Positions 1 to 8,137 of a stretch of DNA of 64,000 bases are shown here, piece by piece. How positions within the stretch are numbered: position 1 is the stretch's first letter; every line of letters starts with the position of its first letter. Made by a program: the position numbers and the translations under genes. The notes beneath the pieces are model-generated. The model did not search any database. It was given only the letters and a program-made list of their open reading frames with translations, and was not told the origin of the DNA. This DNA is from Chitinophagales bacterium (lineage in GTDB: Bacteria > Bacteroidota > Bacteroidia > Chitinophagales > Chitinophagaceae): positions 310,001-374,000 of the forward strand of contig JAFLBK010000004.1 of NCBI GenBank assembly GCA_017303335.1, in the 5' to 3' direction.

Positions 1-426
1 GGCGATCAGGCCTTCGTGGTATTTGTGAATGAGCTCTTTGTCGATCCGGGGGTATTTGGAATACATACCCTCGATATAACCCAGTGAAGTCAATTTTACC
101 AGGTTCTTATATCCCTGCTCGTTCTTGGCCAGCAGTATCTGGTGATGGCGGGGATCTTTCTCTTCTTTGCTGAATGTTTTACGATGCCGGTCTTGGGTAA
201 TATAGAACTCGCAGCCAACGATGGGTTTCACTTTCAGGGTGCCGTCGTCGTTCTTGTGATTGTAGGCTTCTTTCACAAACTCGAAGGCGCCGAACATGTT
301 GCCGTGATCGCTGATGGCCAGCGCGGGCATACCATCGGCAATGGCTTTCTTGTAAAGCCCTTTGATCGACGCGGCTCCGTCGAGCAGGGAGAATTGCGTG
401 TGTACGTGTAAGTGCGAAAATTTCAT
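1..426 (-). CDS. dnaE: DNA polymerase III subunit alpha, N-terminal part
   Basis: This is the first 142 codons of the replicative DNA polymerase catalytic subunit; the rest lies beyond the left edge. The start MKFSHLHVHTQFSLLDGA is the classic opening of the PHP domain, with the HxH metal-binding pair in HVHT followed by SLLDGA and, about 25 residues later, the ISDHGNMFGA motif. The PHP domain of DnaE is the metal-binding, proofreading-associated module; polymerase palm and fingers would follow outside the window. The ATG at 426 is chosen because the conserved HLHVHT begins five residues later. A promoter-like pair sits 14 nt upstream. The identification is secure for this family; paralogues such as DnaE2 share the domain but are less likely. 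Confidence 0.93.
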   Translation of the reverse strand, partial: MKFSHLHVHTQFSLLDGAASIKGLYKKAIADGMPALAISDHGNMFGAFEFVKEAYNHKNDDGTLKVKPIVGCEFYITQDRHRKTFSKEEKDPRHHQILLAKNEQGYKNLVKLTSLGYIEGMYSKYPRIDKELIHKYHEGLIA

Positions 427-439
427 ACGATGCCAGGTG

Positions 440-472
440 CAAAGATCGTGAACTTAACCGCTTTTTTTACAA
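440..472 (-). promoter_or_regulatory. Candidate promoter of dnaE
   Basis: On the minus strand GATCTTTG (440-447) resembles the Bacteroidota -7 box TAnnTTTG with one mismatch, and TTG lies 22 nt further upstream (470-472). Spacing and position before dnaE fit, but the mismatch keeps confidence moderate. Confidence 0.4.
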
Positions 473-528
473 TCACTTAAGCAGCACGACCACCAGCTGC
501 AATAATAAAATAATAATTCGTTAAAGGG

Positions 529-559
529 TTGCTTTTACGGGGCCGACCGGTTACCTTTG
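529..559 (+). promoter_or_regulatory. Promoter of the NlpC/P60 gene, with a long leader
   Basis: TTG at 529-531 and TACCTTTG at 552-559 are separated by 20 nt, matching the Bacteroidota -33/-7 consensus. Transcription would begin near 565, leaving a leader of roughly 135 nt before the ATG at 703. The leader is A-rich and purine-rich, with no strong hairpin visible. The remainder of 427-702 holds no other recognisable feature besides the dnaE promoter. Confidence 0.65.
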
Positions 560-702
560 CACAAGTTATCACCAATCGAACACGTTAGTAGAACAAGACC
601 AGCAGGAAGGGAAGTACGCGAAGCCGAATCAACGAACAATCAAGACGACCAAAGAACAGAAGACTAAGTTGTACTTACTGATAAAACCCCTCATTTTATC
701 GT

Positions 703-1398
703 ATGAAACACTTAATTCTTGTTTCTGTAGCCGTTGGCACTTTTTCAGGAACACCGATTGCCTTACAGGCACAACATAAGGTTGGCTCACTCCGGGCCAG
801 GGATGTATCCGCGGATACCCGCCAGGTGAAATTCATCGACGGGATCGAAATAACACCCGAAAACACCGTTTCCACGCCGATACCTTACCGTAAGCCGGCG
901 CCTACTAAAAAAACAAACGCGAAGCCCGCCGAAGCGGAAGAAGCGGCTGCCATTGAGAAATGTACGGCCATCCAGTTCAAATACGCCCTGTTACTGAATA
1001 CAGAAGTGGAAGCAGTGGCCAATCTGCCGCTCTATTCATTCATCGAATCCTGGTGGGGAACACCCTATCGCTACGGCGGCGCCAGTAAAGACGGGATCGA
1101 CTGCAGCGCCTATACCAGCACACTCATTCATGATACATACGGAATTACGTTACCCCGTACCGCCCGGGCCCAATACGACGCCACGATCCGCCTCAGCCGT
1201 GCCGAACTGCAGGAAGGCGACCTGGTATTTTTCCGCACCCGAAAAGGCGTAAGCCATGTGGGTATTTACCTGGGCAATGGTTGTTTTACCCATTCGAGTA
1301 CCAGCAACGGTGTCATGATCAGCAACCTGGATGAGGATTATTACAAAAAAAGATACCTGGGTGGCGGCAGGATAACAGCCGGCCCGGTTACAGAATAA
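703..1398 (+). CDS. Secreted NlpC/P60 family cell-wall hydrolase
   Basis: A 231-residue exported protein that by family (peptidase C40) cleaves peptide stems of peptidoglycan. Residues 1-24 form a signal peptide ending LQAQ. A variable lysine- and alanine-rich segment follows to about residue 105. The NlpC/P60 domain then runs to the end: WWGTPYRYGGASKDGIDCSA carries the catalytic Cys at about residue 134, SHVGIYLGNG the catalytic His at about 185, and CFTHSSTSNGV the third polar position. The gene has its own promoter and long leader, and ends at a hairpin terminator that overlaps the tail of the convergent flippase gene. The domain call is firm; the physiological substrate cannot be read from sequence. 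Confidence 0.9.
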   Translation: MKHLILVSVAVGTFSGTPIALQAQHKVGSLRARDVSADTRQVKFIDGIEITPENTVSTPIPYRKPAPTKKTNAKPAEAEEAAAIEKCTAIQFKYALLLNTEVEAVANLPLYSFIESWWGTPYRYGGASKDGIDCSAYTSTLIHDTYGITLPRTARAQYDATIRLSRAELQEGDLVFFRTRKGVSHVGIYLGNGCFTHSSTSNGVMISNLDEDYYKKRYLGGGRITAGPVTE

Positions 1399-1400
1399 AG

Positions 1401-1427
1401 AAAGGGAGATGTTAATCTCCTTTTTTT
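1401..1427 (+). terminator. Rho-independent terminator, overlapping the flippase 3' end
   Basis: GGAGAT/ATCTCC stem (1405-1410 with 1415-1420), GTTA loop, then seven T. It lies 7 nt after the NlpC/P60 stop codon and its right arm is also coding sequence for the last codons of the convergent flippase. Confidence 0.8.
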
Positions 1428-2926
1428 ATACCCAGCTTTTTCAGCATGGTCTGCCATACAGGCTTTACATCCGGCGAAAGTTCAAGCCATTTCACTCCTG
1501 ATACAAAAACAAACACGAAAAGAGCGCTACGCAGGATCATCCCCGCGAATCCGTGCATATCGCGGAATATGTAATAAGAAAGTACATATCCACCTATCCC
1601 CAGCAAAAGGGTATAAAGCGTCTTGAGGCTGAATGGCTGCATGCTAAACCGGGCGTACAGGAACCAGTAGCGGATGAGGTTATACACCGTCAGTGAAATC
1701 AGGTTGGCAATGGCCGGCCCCGTAACCCCGAAATAGTATTTTGTAAATACATAGTTCAGCGGAAGTGTAAGCGCCAGCAGGATGATGCCTGTAATGAAAT
1801 CAAAACGCCAGAAAGTGGAGGTAACAATGATCTGGCTGTTTACCCCGGTACCCATATCAACAATACGCATCAGGCCGATGTAAAAGAAAACCATGGCAGC
1901 TTCGAGATAGCGGTGCTGGAGGTGGAAATTCAATACGGCATCGTTGAAGTTCATCCAGATCAGGGCGAACATGGCCACGGAAAAAATCAATTGATTGATT
2001 GAGGAACTATGGTAGATGCGGTTGATCCTGGCCAGGTCTTTATTTTTCCAGGCCTGCGACAACGGACCTATGGATGAGGAGATCACACCCCGCTGCGGGG
2101 CCTGTATCAGGCTGGCGATATTCTGCGCCAGGGTATAAATACCGGCCAGCGCCAGTCCGTCTGGAAGTACGGCCGCGATGATGATGGTATCAAATACGAT
2201 GGAAATGGTGAATACCATGTTCCCGCCATATACAAAGGAGATCAGGTGCATGATCTTCCGGAAGAATTTACGGGTAACAATGCTGACTGAAAAAGTAAGT
2301 GAAACATGCCGGCCCAATACCAGGCTTGCCAGCAGGATTGCGGCAATCGCCAGGTAGGTAAAGGAAAATAGTTTAATGAAGAGATCGAACGAGGTGATGA
2401 GCCCTGCAAAGGTCAGCACAATAAGCAGGGTGGTGAACACCCGAAACTGTATCTCCCGCAGGTAATTTGTAAGAATCGATTTTTTCAGTTGCCAGGCATA
2501 GGCCTCCAGGATCGTGAAAAGGGTTAGCCCCAGGCCGAAGGGAAAAATGTAATAGTAATAGCGTACAAAATCCGGGGCATTGGTGCCGTATTTACGAACC
2601 ACGAGGTCTTTGAATAAGATACCGGCTACCACCACCAGGCAGAAGCCGACCAATGAGAACAAGAGGGCCCAGCTAAGCAGGTCGTTTTTCTTCCGGGGCA
2701 GGTTATCGCGGTAGTAGGGATAGAATTTGGTGACATAGGCGGCCATACCGAAATTGGCGAAGGAATACATGATATTCGCCACCGCCACGAAGATCCCGGT
2801 CAATCCGTATTGCGACTGGGTGAACCCGCCTTCACGGGTAAAAAGGTAGGTGTTAATGAAACCGATCAGAAAGCCGATATACACCAATACGGAGGATATA
2901 ATACTTTGCTTCCGGATCTGCGACAT
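1412..2926 (-). CDS. Polysaccharide flippase-like membrane protein (Wzx/MOP superfamily)
   Basis: A 504-residue polytopic membrane protein, with at least twelve hydrophobic segments spread along its length and short charged loops, the pattern of oligosaccharide flippases that move lipid-linked glycans across the inner membrane. The N-terminus resembles Wzx proteins: a first membrane segment, then a GGFTQSQYGLTGIF-type loop. The central repeat (two six-helix halves) and length of about 500 residues fit the family. No glycan cluster surrounds it; neighbours are an M1 peptidase upstream by 20 nt on the same strand and a convergent NlpC/P60 gene. Substrate is unknown. It could also be a lipopolysaccharide or exopolysaccharide flippase of another MOP branch. 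Confidence 0.82.
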   Translation of the reverse strand: MSQIRKQSIISSVLVYIGFLIGFINTYLFTREGGFTQSQYGLTGIFVAVANIMYSFANFGMAAYVTKFYPYYRDNLPRKKNDLLSWALLFSLVGFCLVVVAGILFKDLVVRKYGTNAPDFVRYYYYIFPFGLGLTLFTILEAYAWQLKKSILTNYLREIQFRVFTTLLIVLTFAGLITSFDLFIKLFSFTYLAIAAILLASLVLGRHVSLTFSVSIVTRKFFRKIMHLISFVYGGNMVFTISIVFDTIIIAAVLPDGLALAGIYTLAQNIASLIQAPQRGVISSSIGPLSQAWKNKDLARINRIYHSSSINQLIFSVAMFALIWMNFNDAVLNFHLQHRYLEAAMVFFYIGLMRIVDMGTGVNSQIIVTSTFWRFDFITGIILLALTLPLNYVFTKYYFGVTGPAIANLISLTVYNLIRYWFLYARFSMQPFSLKTLYTLLLGIGGYVLSYYIFRDMHGFAGMILRSALFVFVFVSGVKWLELSPDVKPVWQTMLKKLGIKKGD

Positions 2927-2946
2927 TCGGTTCGTTTGACGCTAAA

Positions 2947-4623
2947 TTACTCTGTCTTTTTTGTAATGATGTAAAAATTTGGATCAACCGTAAAGCTGTT
3001 GTCGCCCTCGGGATAGAGGTCCAATGTCTTCCAGTCTTCCGTCGGCCTGATCCATTGTTCGGTCTTGAATTTTACTTTCAGCGGCATGCCGAATCCCTTT
3101 ACGCAGTTTGTATACCGGTACGAAAGTTTGTTTCCCTCCACTTTGTATTCCAGCACCGGTATCTGCGTGGTGCGCAGGTACTGATCGAATACCTTGCTGA
3201 AATCGATCTTGCTTTGCCTGCTGATATAGTCTTCCACTTCTTTCGTGGTAACGGTTTTGTGGTAAAAGGTTTTGTTCAATCCCCGCAGAATCTGCCGGAA
3301 CTTCTCATCATCGTTGATCACCTGGCGGATATTGTGGAGCATATTGCCTCCTTTATAATACATGTCGCCGCTGCCTTCCCGGTTCACGTTGTAGGTACCG
3401 ATGATGGGAATATCATTCTGGATATTCTTGCGGGTTCCCTGGACATAGGCGTTGCCGGCTTCCTTTCCATACCAAAAATCGGTGAACAGCGTTTCGCTGT
3501 AGTTGGTGAAGCTTTCGTGTATCCACATGTCGGCAATGTCTTTCGAGGTGATATTATTCGCGAACCACTCGTGGCCGCTTTCATGCACGATAATAAAATC
3601 CCATTTTAATCCCCATCCGCTGCCGCTCAGGTCGGTTCCGCGGTACCCGTTCCGGTATCCGTTGCCATAAGCGGTGGCGCTCTGGTGTTCCATGCCCAGG
3701 TGCGGCGCATCCACCAGTTTATAGCTGTCTTTGTAGAACGGGTAGGGGCCGAACCAGTGTTCAAAAGCCTTCATCATCCGGGCCGCGTCTTTGAATTGTT
3801 CCCTGGCTTTCTCCAGGTTCTCCTGCAATACCCAATAATCCATATCCAGCTTTCCATTCTCGCCGGGGTATACTTCACTGAAGTGAACATATTTTCCGAT
3901 ATAGGGAATGATGTTGTAGTTATTGATGGGATTGGTAACCGCCCAATCGTAGGTAGCCGTGCCATCCTTGTTGACCGTCTTCCCGCGGAAACGGCCGTTG
4001 CCTACGGCCATCAGTGTATCCTGGCAGGTAATACGCAGTTCCGCACTATCCGGTTCATCACTCTGGTGATCCTTGCAGGGATACCATACACTGGCGCCGA
4101 GGCCCTGGCATGCAGCGCTGACCCAGGGACTTCCATCCTTGCTTTTGCGCCAGATCAAACCTCCATCCCAGGGTGGGCGGCGGGCGATGCGGGGCTTGCC
4201 GTGAAAGTATACGGTGATGTAATTGATTTTAGATCCATTAAAGTCGGGCGCTTCGATAAAATAGGCATTCCCGTCTTTTCGAAAAGGAAGCCTTGGATGT
4301 TTCATGACTTTGTAATCACGGATATGGGCGATGATACTATCGACGATCATCGGCTCCTGCAGGTCGAACTGCATCACCGTTCCATTTTTCAATACTTTGA
4401 ACTGGATGTCATTGTGCCCGTTGATTGTACTGTCTTTTATATTGAACCTGACGTTCAGGTTGTATTTGAGAACATCCCACCAATCCCGCGAAGGTCCGTA
4501 GGTTCCGCGTAGCGTATCCGCATGCGTAAAACCCTTCGACTGGCTAAGGGGCTGTGCCTGGGTATGATCACTAAGAATGAACGAAGCGATCAGAAGGAGT
4601 AATGCGTTAACAATCCGTTTCAT
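2947..4623 (-). CDS. M1 family zinc metallopeptidase (secreted)
   Basis: A 558-residue gluzincin aminopeptidase-like protein. Residues 1-23 form a signal peptide ending HTQA. The N-terminal beta domain (about 50-245) is followed by the substrate-anchoring LGMEHQ motif, the zinc motif HESGH at about 347-351 and the third ligand Glu in WIHESFTNYSE some 20 residues later. The family removes N-terminal amino acids from peptides; in Bacteroidota such exported forms are probably periplasmic. The canonical GxMEN is GMEHQ here, as in several M1 branches. It lies 20 nt upstream of the flippase on the same strand, so the two may be cotranscribed. The later M1 gene at 20.8 kb is a different subfamily. 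Confidence 0.88.
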   Translation of the reverse strand: MKRIVNALLLLIASFILSDHTQAQPLSQSKGFTHADTLRGTYGPSRDWWDVLKYNLNVRFNIKDSTINGHNDIQFKVLKNGTVMQFDLQEPMIVDSIIAHIRDYKVMKHPRLPFRKDGNAYFIEAPDFNGSKINYITVYFHGKPRIARRPPWDGGLIWRKSKDGSPWVSAACQGLGASVWYPCKDHQSDEPDSAELRITCQDTLMAVGNGRFRGKTVNKDGTATYDWAVTNPINNYNIIPYIGKYVHFSEVYPGENGKLDMDYWVLQENLEKAREQFKDAARMMKAFEHWFGPYPFYKDSYKLVDAPHLGMEHQSATAYGNGYRNGYRGTDLSGSGWGLKWDFIIVHESGHEWFANNITSKDIADMWIHESFTNYSETLFTDFWYGKEAGNAYVQGTRKNIQNDIPIIGTYNVNREGSGDMYYKGGNMLHNIRQVINDDEKFRQILRGLNKTFYHKTVTTKEVEDYISRQSKIDFSKVFDQYLRTTQIPVLEYKVEGNKLSYRYTNCVKGFGMPLKVKFKTEQWIRPTEDWKTLDLYPEGDNSFTVDPNFYIITKKTE

Positions 4624-4670
4624 GTGTATTTGTATAGAAGTGCTAATTTAGTTTTCTTTCGGTACAGAGC

Positions 4671-6383
4671 ATGCACCACTCAACAAATAAATACACGGAT
4701 TCCGGATACCGGATGCAGGATACAGGACCGGATATATTGCACCCGGTCTCCCGTATCCGATGCCTCGTATCGCTTGTCCTGTATCTCGTATCGTGCATCT
4801 CGTTTCTTGCCTCCTGCTCTTCGCACCGCCATACCGATAAAAAGATTTTCCGCTACAACGAAAGCAGCGGACTTTCATCACTCGATCCGGCCTTTGCCAA
4901 GAACAAACAGGTCATGTGGTCGGTACACCAGCTTTACAATACCCTCGTGGAGATCGACAGCAACATGCAGATCAAGCCTTCGCTGGCTAAAAGCTGGAGC
5001 ATATCGGCCGACAATCTTACATTCACGTTTTCCCTGCGAACCGATGTGAGGTTCATCGACGATCCCTGTTTCCCGGGCGGAAAGGGACGCAGACTCGTTG
5101 CGCCGGACGTGGTTTATAGTTTTAACCGTATCGTTGACAAGAACACGGCCAGTCCGGGTGCCTGGATTTTCAACAACCGGGTCGATTCGGTCAAGGGCTT
5201 TCAGGCAATCAATGATTCCACTTTTCAGGTAAAACTCATCCGGCCTTTTCAATCGATACTCGGCATCCTCAGCATGCAGTATTGTTCTGTAATACCGAAA
5301 GAGGCGGTTGACCGATACGGAACCGATTTCCGGCGTCACCCTGTGGGTACAGGGCCTTTCCGTTTTGTTGCCTGGGAAGAGGGCCAGGCGCTTATCCTCG
5401 CAAAGAATGATCGGTATTTTGAAAGAGATGAACAAGGTAATCCCTTGCCGTACCTCGATGGCATCAAGGTTACATTTTACGACAGCAAGGCAACGGAATT
5501 CCTCGAGTTCCAGCAAAAAAGGCTGGATTTCATCGACGATATCGACCCCTCGTTCAAAGACGAAGTGTTGACCAAAGCGGGCAACCTGAAGAAAACATGG
5601 CAGGGCAGGATCGAACTGCATAAGCATCCCTACCTCAACATCGAATACCTGGGAATATTGGTCGATGCAAATAATCCATTGGTAAAAAACTCACCGCTTC
5701 GGCTGCAGCAGATCAGGCAGGCCATCAATTACGGATTCGACCGCCGGAAGATGATGCTTTACCTCCGCAACAGCATCGGCATAGCCGCCGAAAGTGGTTT
5801 TGTTCCCGCCGGTCTGCCTTCGCATGATACTACGAAGGTGAAGGGTTATCAGTATGATCCGGCCAAAGCAAAACAGCTGTTACAGGAAGCGGGCTTCGCG
5901 GAGGGTAATGGATTGCCCGCCATTAAATTGCTTACCATACCTATTTACGGCGACCTGGGTACCTATATCGCCAACGAACTCCGGCAAATAGGCATTAACA
6001 TAGAGGTGGAAGTGGTACAGAAAAGCCTGTTGCTGGAACAAACATCCAAATCGCAGGCCCTGTTCTTCCGCGGCAGCTGGATCGCCGATTATCCCGACGC
6101 GGAGAATTACCTCAGCGTATTTTACAGCAAGAACCCGGCGCCTCCCAATTACACCCGCTATAAAAATCCGGCGTATGATGTACTGTACGAAGCCGCTTCG
6201 GCGGAGAAGAATGACTCGGTGCGGTACCGGCTTTACCAGCAGATGGATCAACTGATGATCCGGGATGCGCCCGTGGTACCGCTTTGGTACGATATGGCCA
6301 TTCACCTGGTACATACCCATATCAAAAACTTTCCACCCAATAGTCTTAACCTGCTCGAATTACGACGAACAAAAAAACTATGA
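4671..6383 (+). CDS. Extracellular solute-binding lipoprotein, family 5 (peptide/nickel type)
   Basis: A 570-residue ABC-type substrate-binding protein of the DppA/OppA fold, which captures peptides or similar ligands outside the inner membrane. Motifs include the AKSWSISADNLTFTFSLR segment early, VYSFNRI, and GTGPFRFVAWEEGQ. The lipobox LASC puts the lipid-bearing Cys at residue 49 from the ATG at 4671, or residue 35 from the in-frame ATG at 4713. The hydrophobic core of the signal peptide is encoded by a phrase-repeat tract (see the repeat at 4690). Both starts give an unusually long n-region. No permease or ATPase genes are adjacent; instead a cytochrome c gene overlaps the stop by ATGA, which suggests translational coupling. 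Which start is used is uncertain. Confidence 0.85.
   Translation: MHHSTNKYTDSGYRMQDTGPDILHPVSRIRCLVSLVLYLVSCISFLASCSSHRHTDKKIFRYNESSGLSSLDPAFAKNKQVMWSVHQLYNTLVEIDSNMQIKPSLAKSWSISADNLTFTFSLRTDVRFIDDPCFPGGKGRRLVAPDVVYSFNRIVDKNTASPGAWIFNNRVDSVKGFQAINDSTFQVKLIRPFQSILGILSMQYCSVIPKEAVDRYGTDFRRHPVGTGPFRFVAWEEGQALILAKNDRYFERDEQGNPLPYLDGIKVTFYDSKATEFLEFQQKRLDFIDDIDPSFKDEVLTKAGNLKKTWQGRIELHKHPYLNIEYLGILVDANNPLVKNSPLRLQQIRQAINYGFDRRKMMLYLRNSIGIAAESGFVPAGLPSHDTTKVKGYQYDPAKAKQLLQEAGFAEGNGLPAIKLLTIPIYGDLGTYIANELRQIGINIEVEVVQKSLLLEQTSKSQALFFRGSWIADYPDAENYLSVFYSKNPAPPNYTRYKNPAYDVLYEAASAEKNDSVRYRLYQQMDQLMIRDAPVVPLWYDMAIHLVHTHIKNFPPNSLNLLELRRTKKL
4690..4803. repeat. Phrase-repeat tract inside the lipoprotein signal region
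   Basis: Left half (about 4698-4733) repeats GGATAC/GGATGC-like units; right half (about 4748-4803) repeats the complementary CGTATC/CTGTATC/GCATC units, so the tract is an imperfect inverted repeat. The same vocabulary occurs between genes at 55604-55642. Here it is read in frame and the right half encodes the hydrophobic signal core. Confidence 0.7.
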
Positions 6384-6799
6384 CCATGAAAGCGAATAAA
6401 CAACTCACTGCTGTCGCCATCATCTCCTCCCTTTTTTTTGCCGGCATTGCCGCCATGGAACAACCCCGGGGCGAGACATTCAAAAACCTGCAGGTATTGC
6501 CGAAGAACATCAGCGAGGATTCGCTGTACAAACTCATGGATATTTATTGTGTGAGCCTTAATGTAGACTGCAAATTCTGTCATGCGCACGATAAGAAAGC
6601 GGACACAATGATCTGGCACACCGATGTTAAACCGGAAAAAGAGATCACCCGCAACATGATGCGTATGACGGCCGCGATCAATGAAACGTATTTTCATTTC
6701 AATGATGAGGTAAAGGCCAGCGAGGTGCAGGCCGTTACCTGTTATACCTGCCACAAGGGGCAGGCCATACCGCAAAAAGAACCGGCAGCCAAAAAATAG
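6380..6799 (+). CDS. Periplasmic diheme c-type cytochrome (reaction-centre cytochrome-like)
   Basis: A 139-residue exported cytochrome. A hydrophobic export segment covers about residues 9-25. Two haem c attachment motifs are present, CKFCH (residues 64-68) and CYTCH (121-125), separated by a helical stretch rich in Met and charged residues. The spacing and the VDCKFCHAHD context resemble the small cytochromes annotated as photosynthetic-reaction-centre cytochrome c subunit-like in non-photosynthetic Bacteroidota, which are thought to carry electrons. The start ATG overlaps the stop of the solute-binding protein gene by 4 nt. A second ATG two codons later is equally possible. The electron partner is unknown. 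Confidence 0.82.
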   Translation: MTMKANKQLTAVAIISSLFFAGIAAMEQPRGETFKNLQVLPKNISEDSLYKLMDIYCVSLNVDCKFCHAHDKKADTMIWHTDVKPEKEITRNMMRMTAAINETYFHFNDEVKASEVQAVTCYTCHKGQAIPQKEPAAKK

Positions 6800-6815
6800 C
6801 TGCCGGCTCATTTTT

Positions 6816-6848
6816 ATGTCATCCTGGGCATCTGCGAAGGATCGAAAC
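6816..6848. repeat. Degenerate dispersed repeat of the TGTCATCCTGAGCG...GAAGGATC type
   Basis: TGTCATCCTGGGCAT then TGCGAAGGATCGAAA, just after the cytochrome stop and 4 nt before the msrA stop. It matches, with substitutions, a short intergenic repeat known from many bacterial genomes. A related phrase lies inside msrA. Confidence 0.55.
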
Positions 6849-6852
6849 CAAA

Positions 6853-7533
6853 TCAGTGCTTTTTCAGTTTGTTCTTGAATACCTTTTCAAACTTCTCCAC
6901 TTTAGGGCGTATCACGAACTGGCAGTAGCCCTGGCCGGGATTATTCCGGTAATAATTCTGATGGTATGCTTCGGCAGGGTAGAAGACAGTGAATTTTTCG
7001 AGCGTGGTCACGATCGGCTTATCAAAGGCGCCGCTTTTATCGAGTTCCTCCTTGTATTTTGAGGCCTTGGCCCGCTGTTCTTCATTATGCCAGAAGATCA
7101 CGCTGCGGTATTGTGGGCCTACATCGGCGCCCTGGCGGTTGAGCGTTGTAGGGTCGTGCACCTGCCAGAATATCTCCAGCAATTCGTCAAAGCTGATCTT
7201 CTTCGGATCATATACAATGTTCAGGCATTCGGCGTGACCGGTGGTTTTGCTGCACACTTCTTCATAGGTGGGATTGGCAACCGTACCGCCGCTGTAACCA
7301 CTGGTTACTTTCTCCACGCCGTCAAGCTGTTGAAAGATGGCCTCGGTACACCAGAAGCACCCGGTACCGAAGGTGGCGGTGTCGAGGGTGAGCGAAGTCG
7401 AACCCGGGTCCTTGCTGAGCGAAGTCGAAGCATTCATTTTACTGTCTTTTTTTGGTTTAACTGAATTATCTTTTTGTGCACAGGAAGTCATTCCTGCAAA
7501 ACTCATTACCGAAATGAATAAAACTTTTAACAT
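6853..7533 (-). CDS. msrA: Peptide-methionine (S)-S-oxide reductase, lipoprotein form
   Basis: A 226-residue MsrA, which reduces methionine-S-sulfoxide in proteins. The signature GTGCFWCTEAIF holds the catalytic Cys59; GYSGG, the NPTYEEVC segment, GHAE and the EQRAKA region follow in normal order, so the enzyme looks intact. Residues 1-18 form a lipoprotein signal with lipobox GMTSC, so the enzyme is probably anchored in the envelope. Residues 19-52 are a low-complexity linker, part of which (about 35-49) is encoded by two copies of a short DNA repeat. A good promoter stands upstream at 7560-7589, divergent from the PPC-domain lipoprotein gene. Confidence 0.94.
   Translation of the reverse strand: MLKVLFISVMSFAGMTSCAQKDNSVKPKKDSKMNASTSLSKDPGSTSLTLDTATFGTGCFWCTEAIFQQLDGVEKVTSGYSGGTVANPTYEEVCSKTTGHAECLNIVYDPKKISFDELLEIFWQVHDPTTLNRQGADVGPQYRSVIFWHNEEQRAKASKYKEELDKSGAFDKPIVTTLEKFTVFYPAEAYHQNYYRNNPGQGYCQFVIRPKVEKFEKVFKNKLKKH
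7389..7429. repeat. Two copies of TGAGCGAAGTCGAA inside msrA
   Basis: Exact 14-bp copies at 7389-7402 and 7416-7429, 27 nt apart, so they stay in the same frame and encode the repeated STSL peptide (minus strand) in the MsrA linker. The phrase is the core of a short dispersed repeat normally found between genes. Confidence 0.85.
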
Positions 7534-7559
7534 GGATCGTATTTTTTCATTTACTTACG

Positions 7560-7589
7560 CAAAGTTAGCCGGCCATGATTGTACAACAA
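7560..7589 (-). promoter_or_regulatory. Promoter of msrA
   Basis: On the minus strand TAACTTTG (7560-7567) with TTG 19 nt upstream (7587-7589) fits the Bacteroidota -33/-7 consensus. Leader to the ATG is about 20 nt. Confidence 0.7.
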
Positions 7590-7615
7590 TCTCTAACCAA
7601 CAAAAGTTTAACAGA

Positions 7616-8101
7616 ATGCCCATGCGGATCGCTTTTCTTATATTAGTGGTGATGGCATTGCTATCCTGCCAGCACACGAACACCATGCACAAAACCGAAA
7701 CCTATGCATTCCGGCTGAAGCCGGGACAAGACCTCAAAAAAGAGATACTCAAACTGGCCGGCGAAAAGCAAATTTCGGCAGGCTGGATCGTTACCTGTGT
7801 CGGCAGCCTGACGAATTATCATATCCGCTTTGCCAATCAAACCAGCGGCAGCAGCGACAGCGGTCATTTTGAGATCGTAAGTCTTACCGGCACGGTATCA
7901 ATGAATGGCTCGCACCTGCACATAAGCGTCAGCGACAGTACGGGCAAAACCATCGGCGGTCACCTCCTCGATGGCAATATCGTGTACAGCACCGCCGAGA
8001 TCGTGATCCAAGGCAGCCCGGAATATGTATTCAAACGGGAGAAGGATGGCACAACGCCCTGGGAGGAATTGCAAATTGAGATAACCCGGAATAAAGAATA
8101 G
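7616..8101 (+). CDS. PPC (DUF296) domain lipoprotein
   Basis: A 161-residue protein. The first 15 to 18 residues are a lipoprotein signal (ALLSC lipobox), followed by a single PPC/DUF296 domain: KPGQDLKKEILKLAGEKQI, GWIVTCVGSL, the central LTGTVSMNGSHLHISVSD and GGHLLDGNIVYSTAEIVI. The last two segments carry the conserved His residues that bind metal in the family. In bacteria, PPC domains occur alone or on DNA-binding proteins; the exported stand-alone form has no established function. The ATG at 7616 is chosen because signal sequence begins there; the ATG at 7622 is equally good. Divergent from msrA. Confidence 0.8.
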   Translation: MPMRIAFLILVVMALLSCQHTNTMHKTETYAFRLKPGQDLKKEILKLAGEKQISAGWIVTCVGSLTNYHIRFANQTSGSSDSGHFEIVSLTGTVSMNGSHLHISVSDSTGKTIGGHLLDGNIVYSTAEIVIQGSPEYVFKREKDGTTPWEELQIEITRNKE

Positions 8102-8137
8102 AACTAACTTTGCCTTCTTTTGAACATTTTTGAAGGC

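Noticed and set aside
4624..5049. Second coding frame over the start of the solute-binding protein gene
   Set aside because: It is open only because the phrase repeat lacks stops in several frames; its downstream part is a shadow of the true gene.
7389..7429. CRISPR repeat-spacer unit
   Set aside because: Only two 14-bp copies, inside a coding region, with no cas genes. No CRISPR array was seen anywhere in the window.
8120..8137. TTG at 8120 as start of mutS2
   Set aside because: A -7 box at 8105-8112 would start the transcript at about this point; the ATG at 8138 gives the family start.
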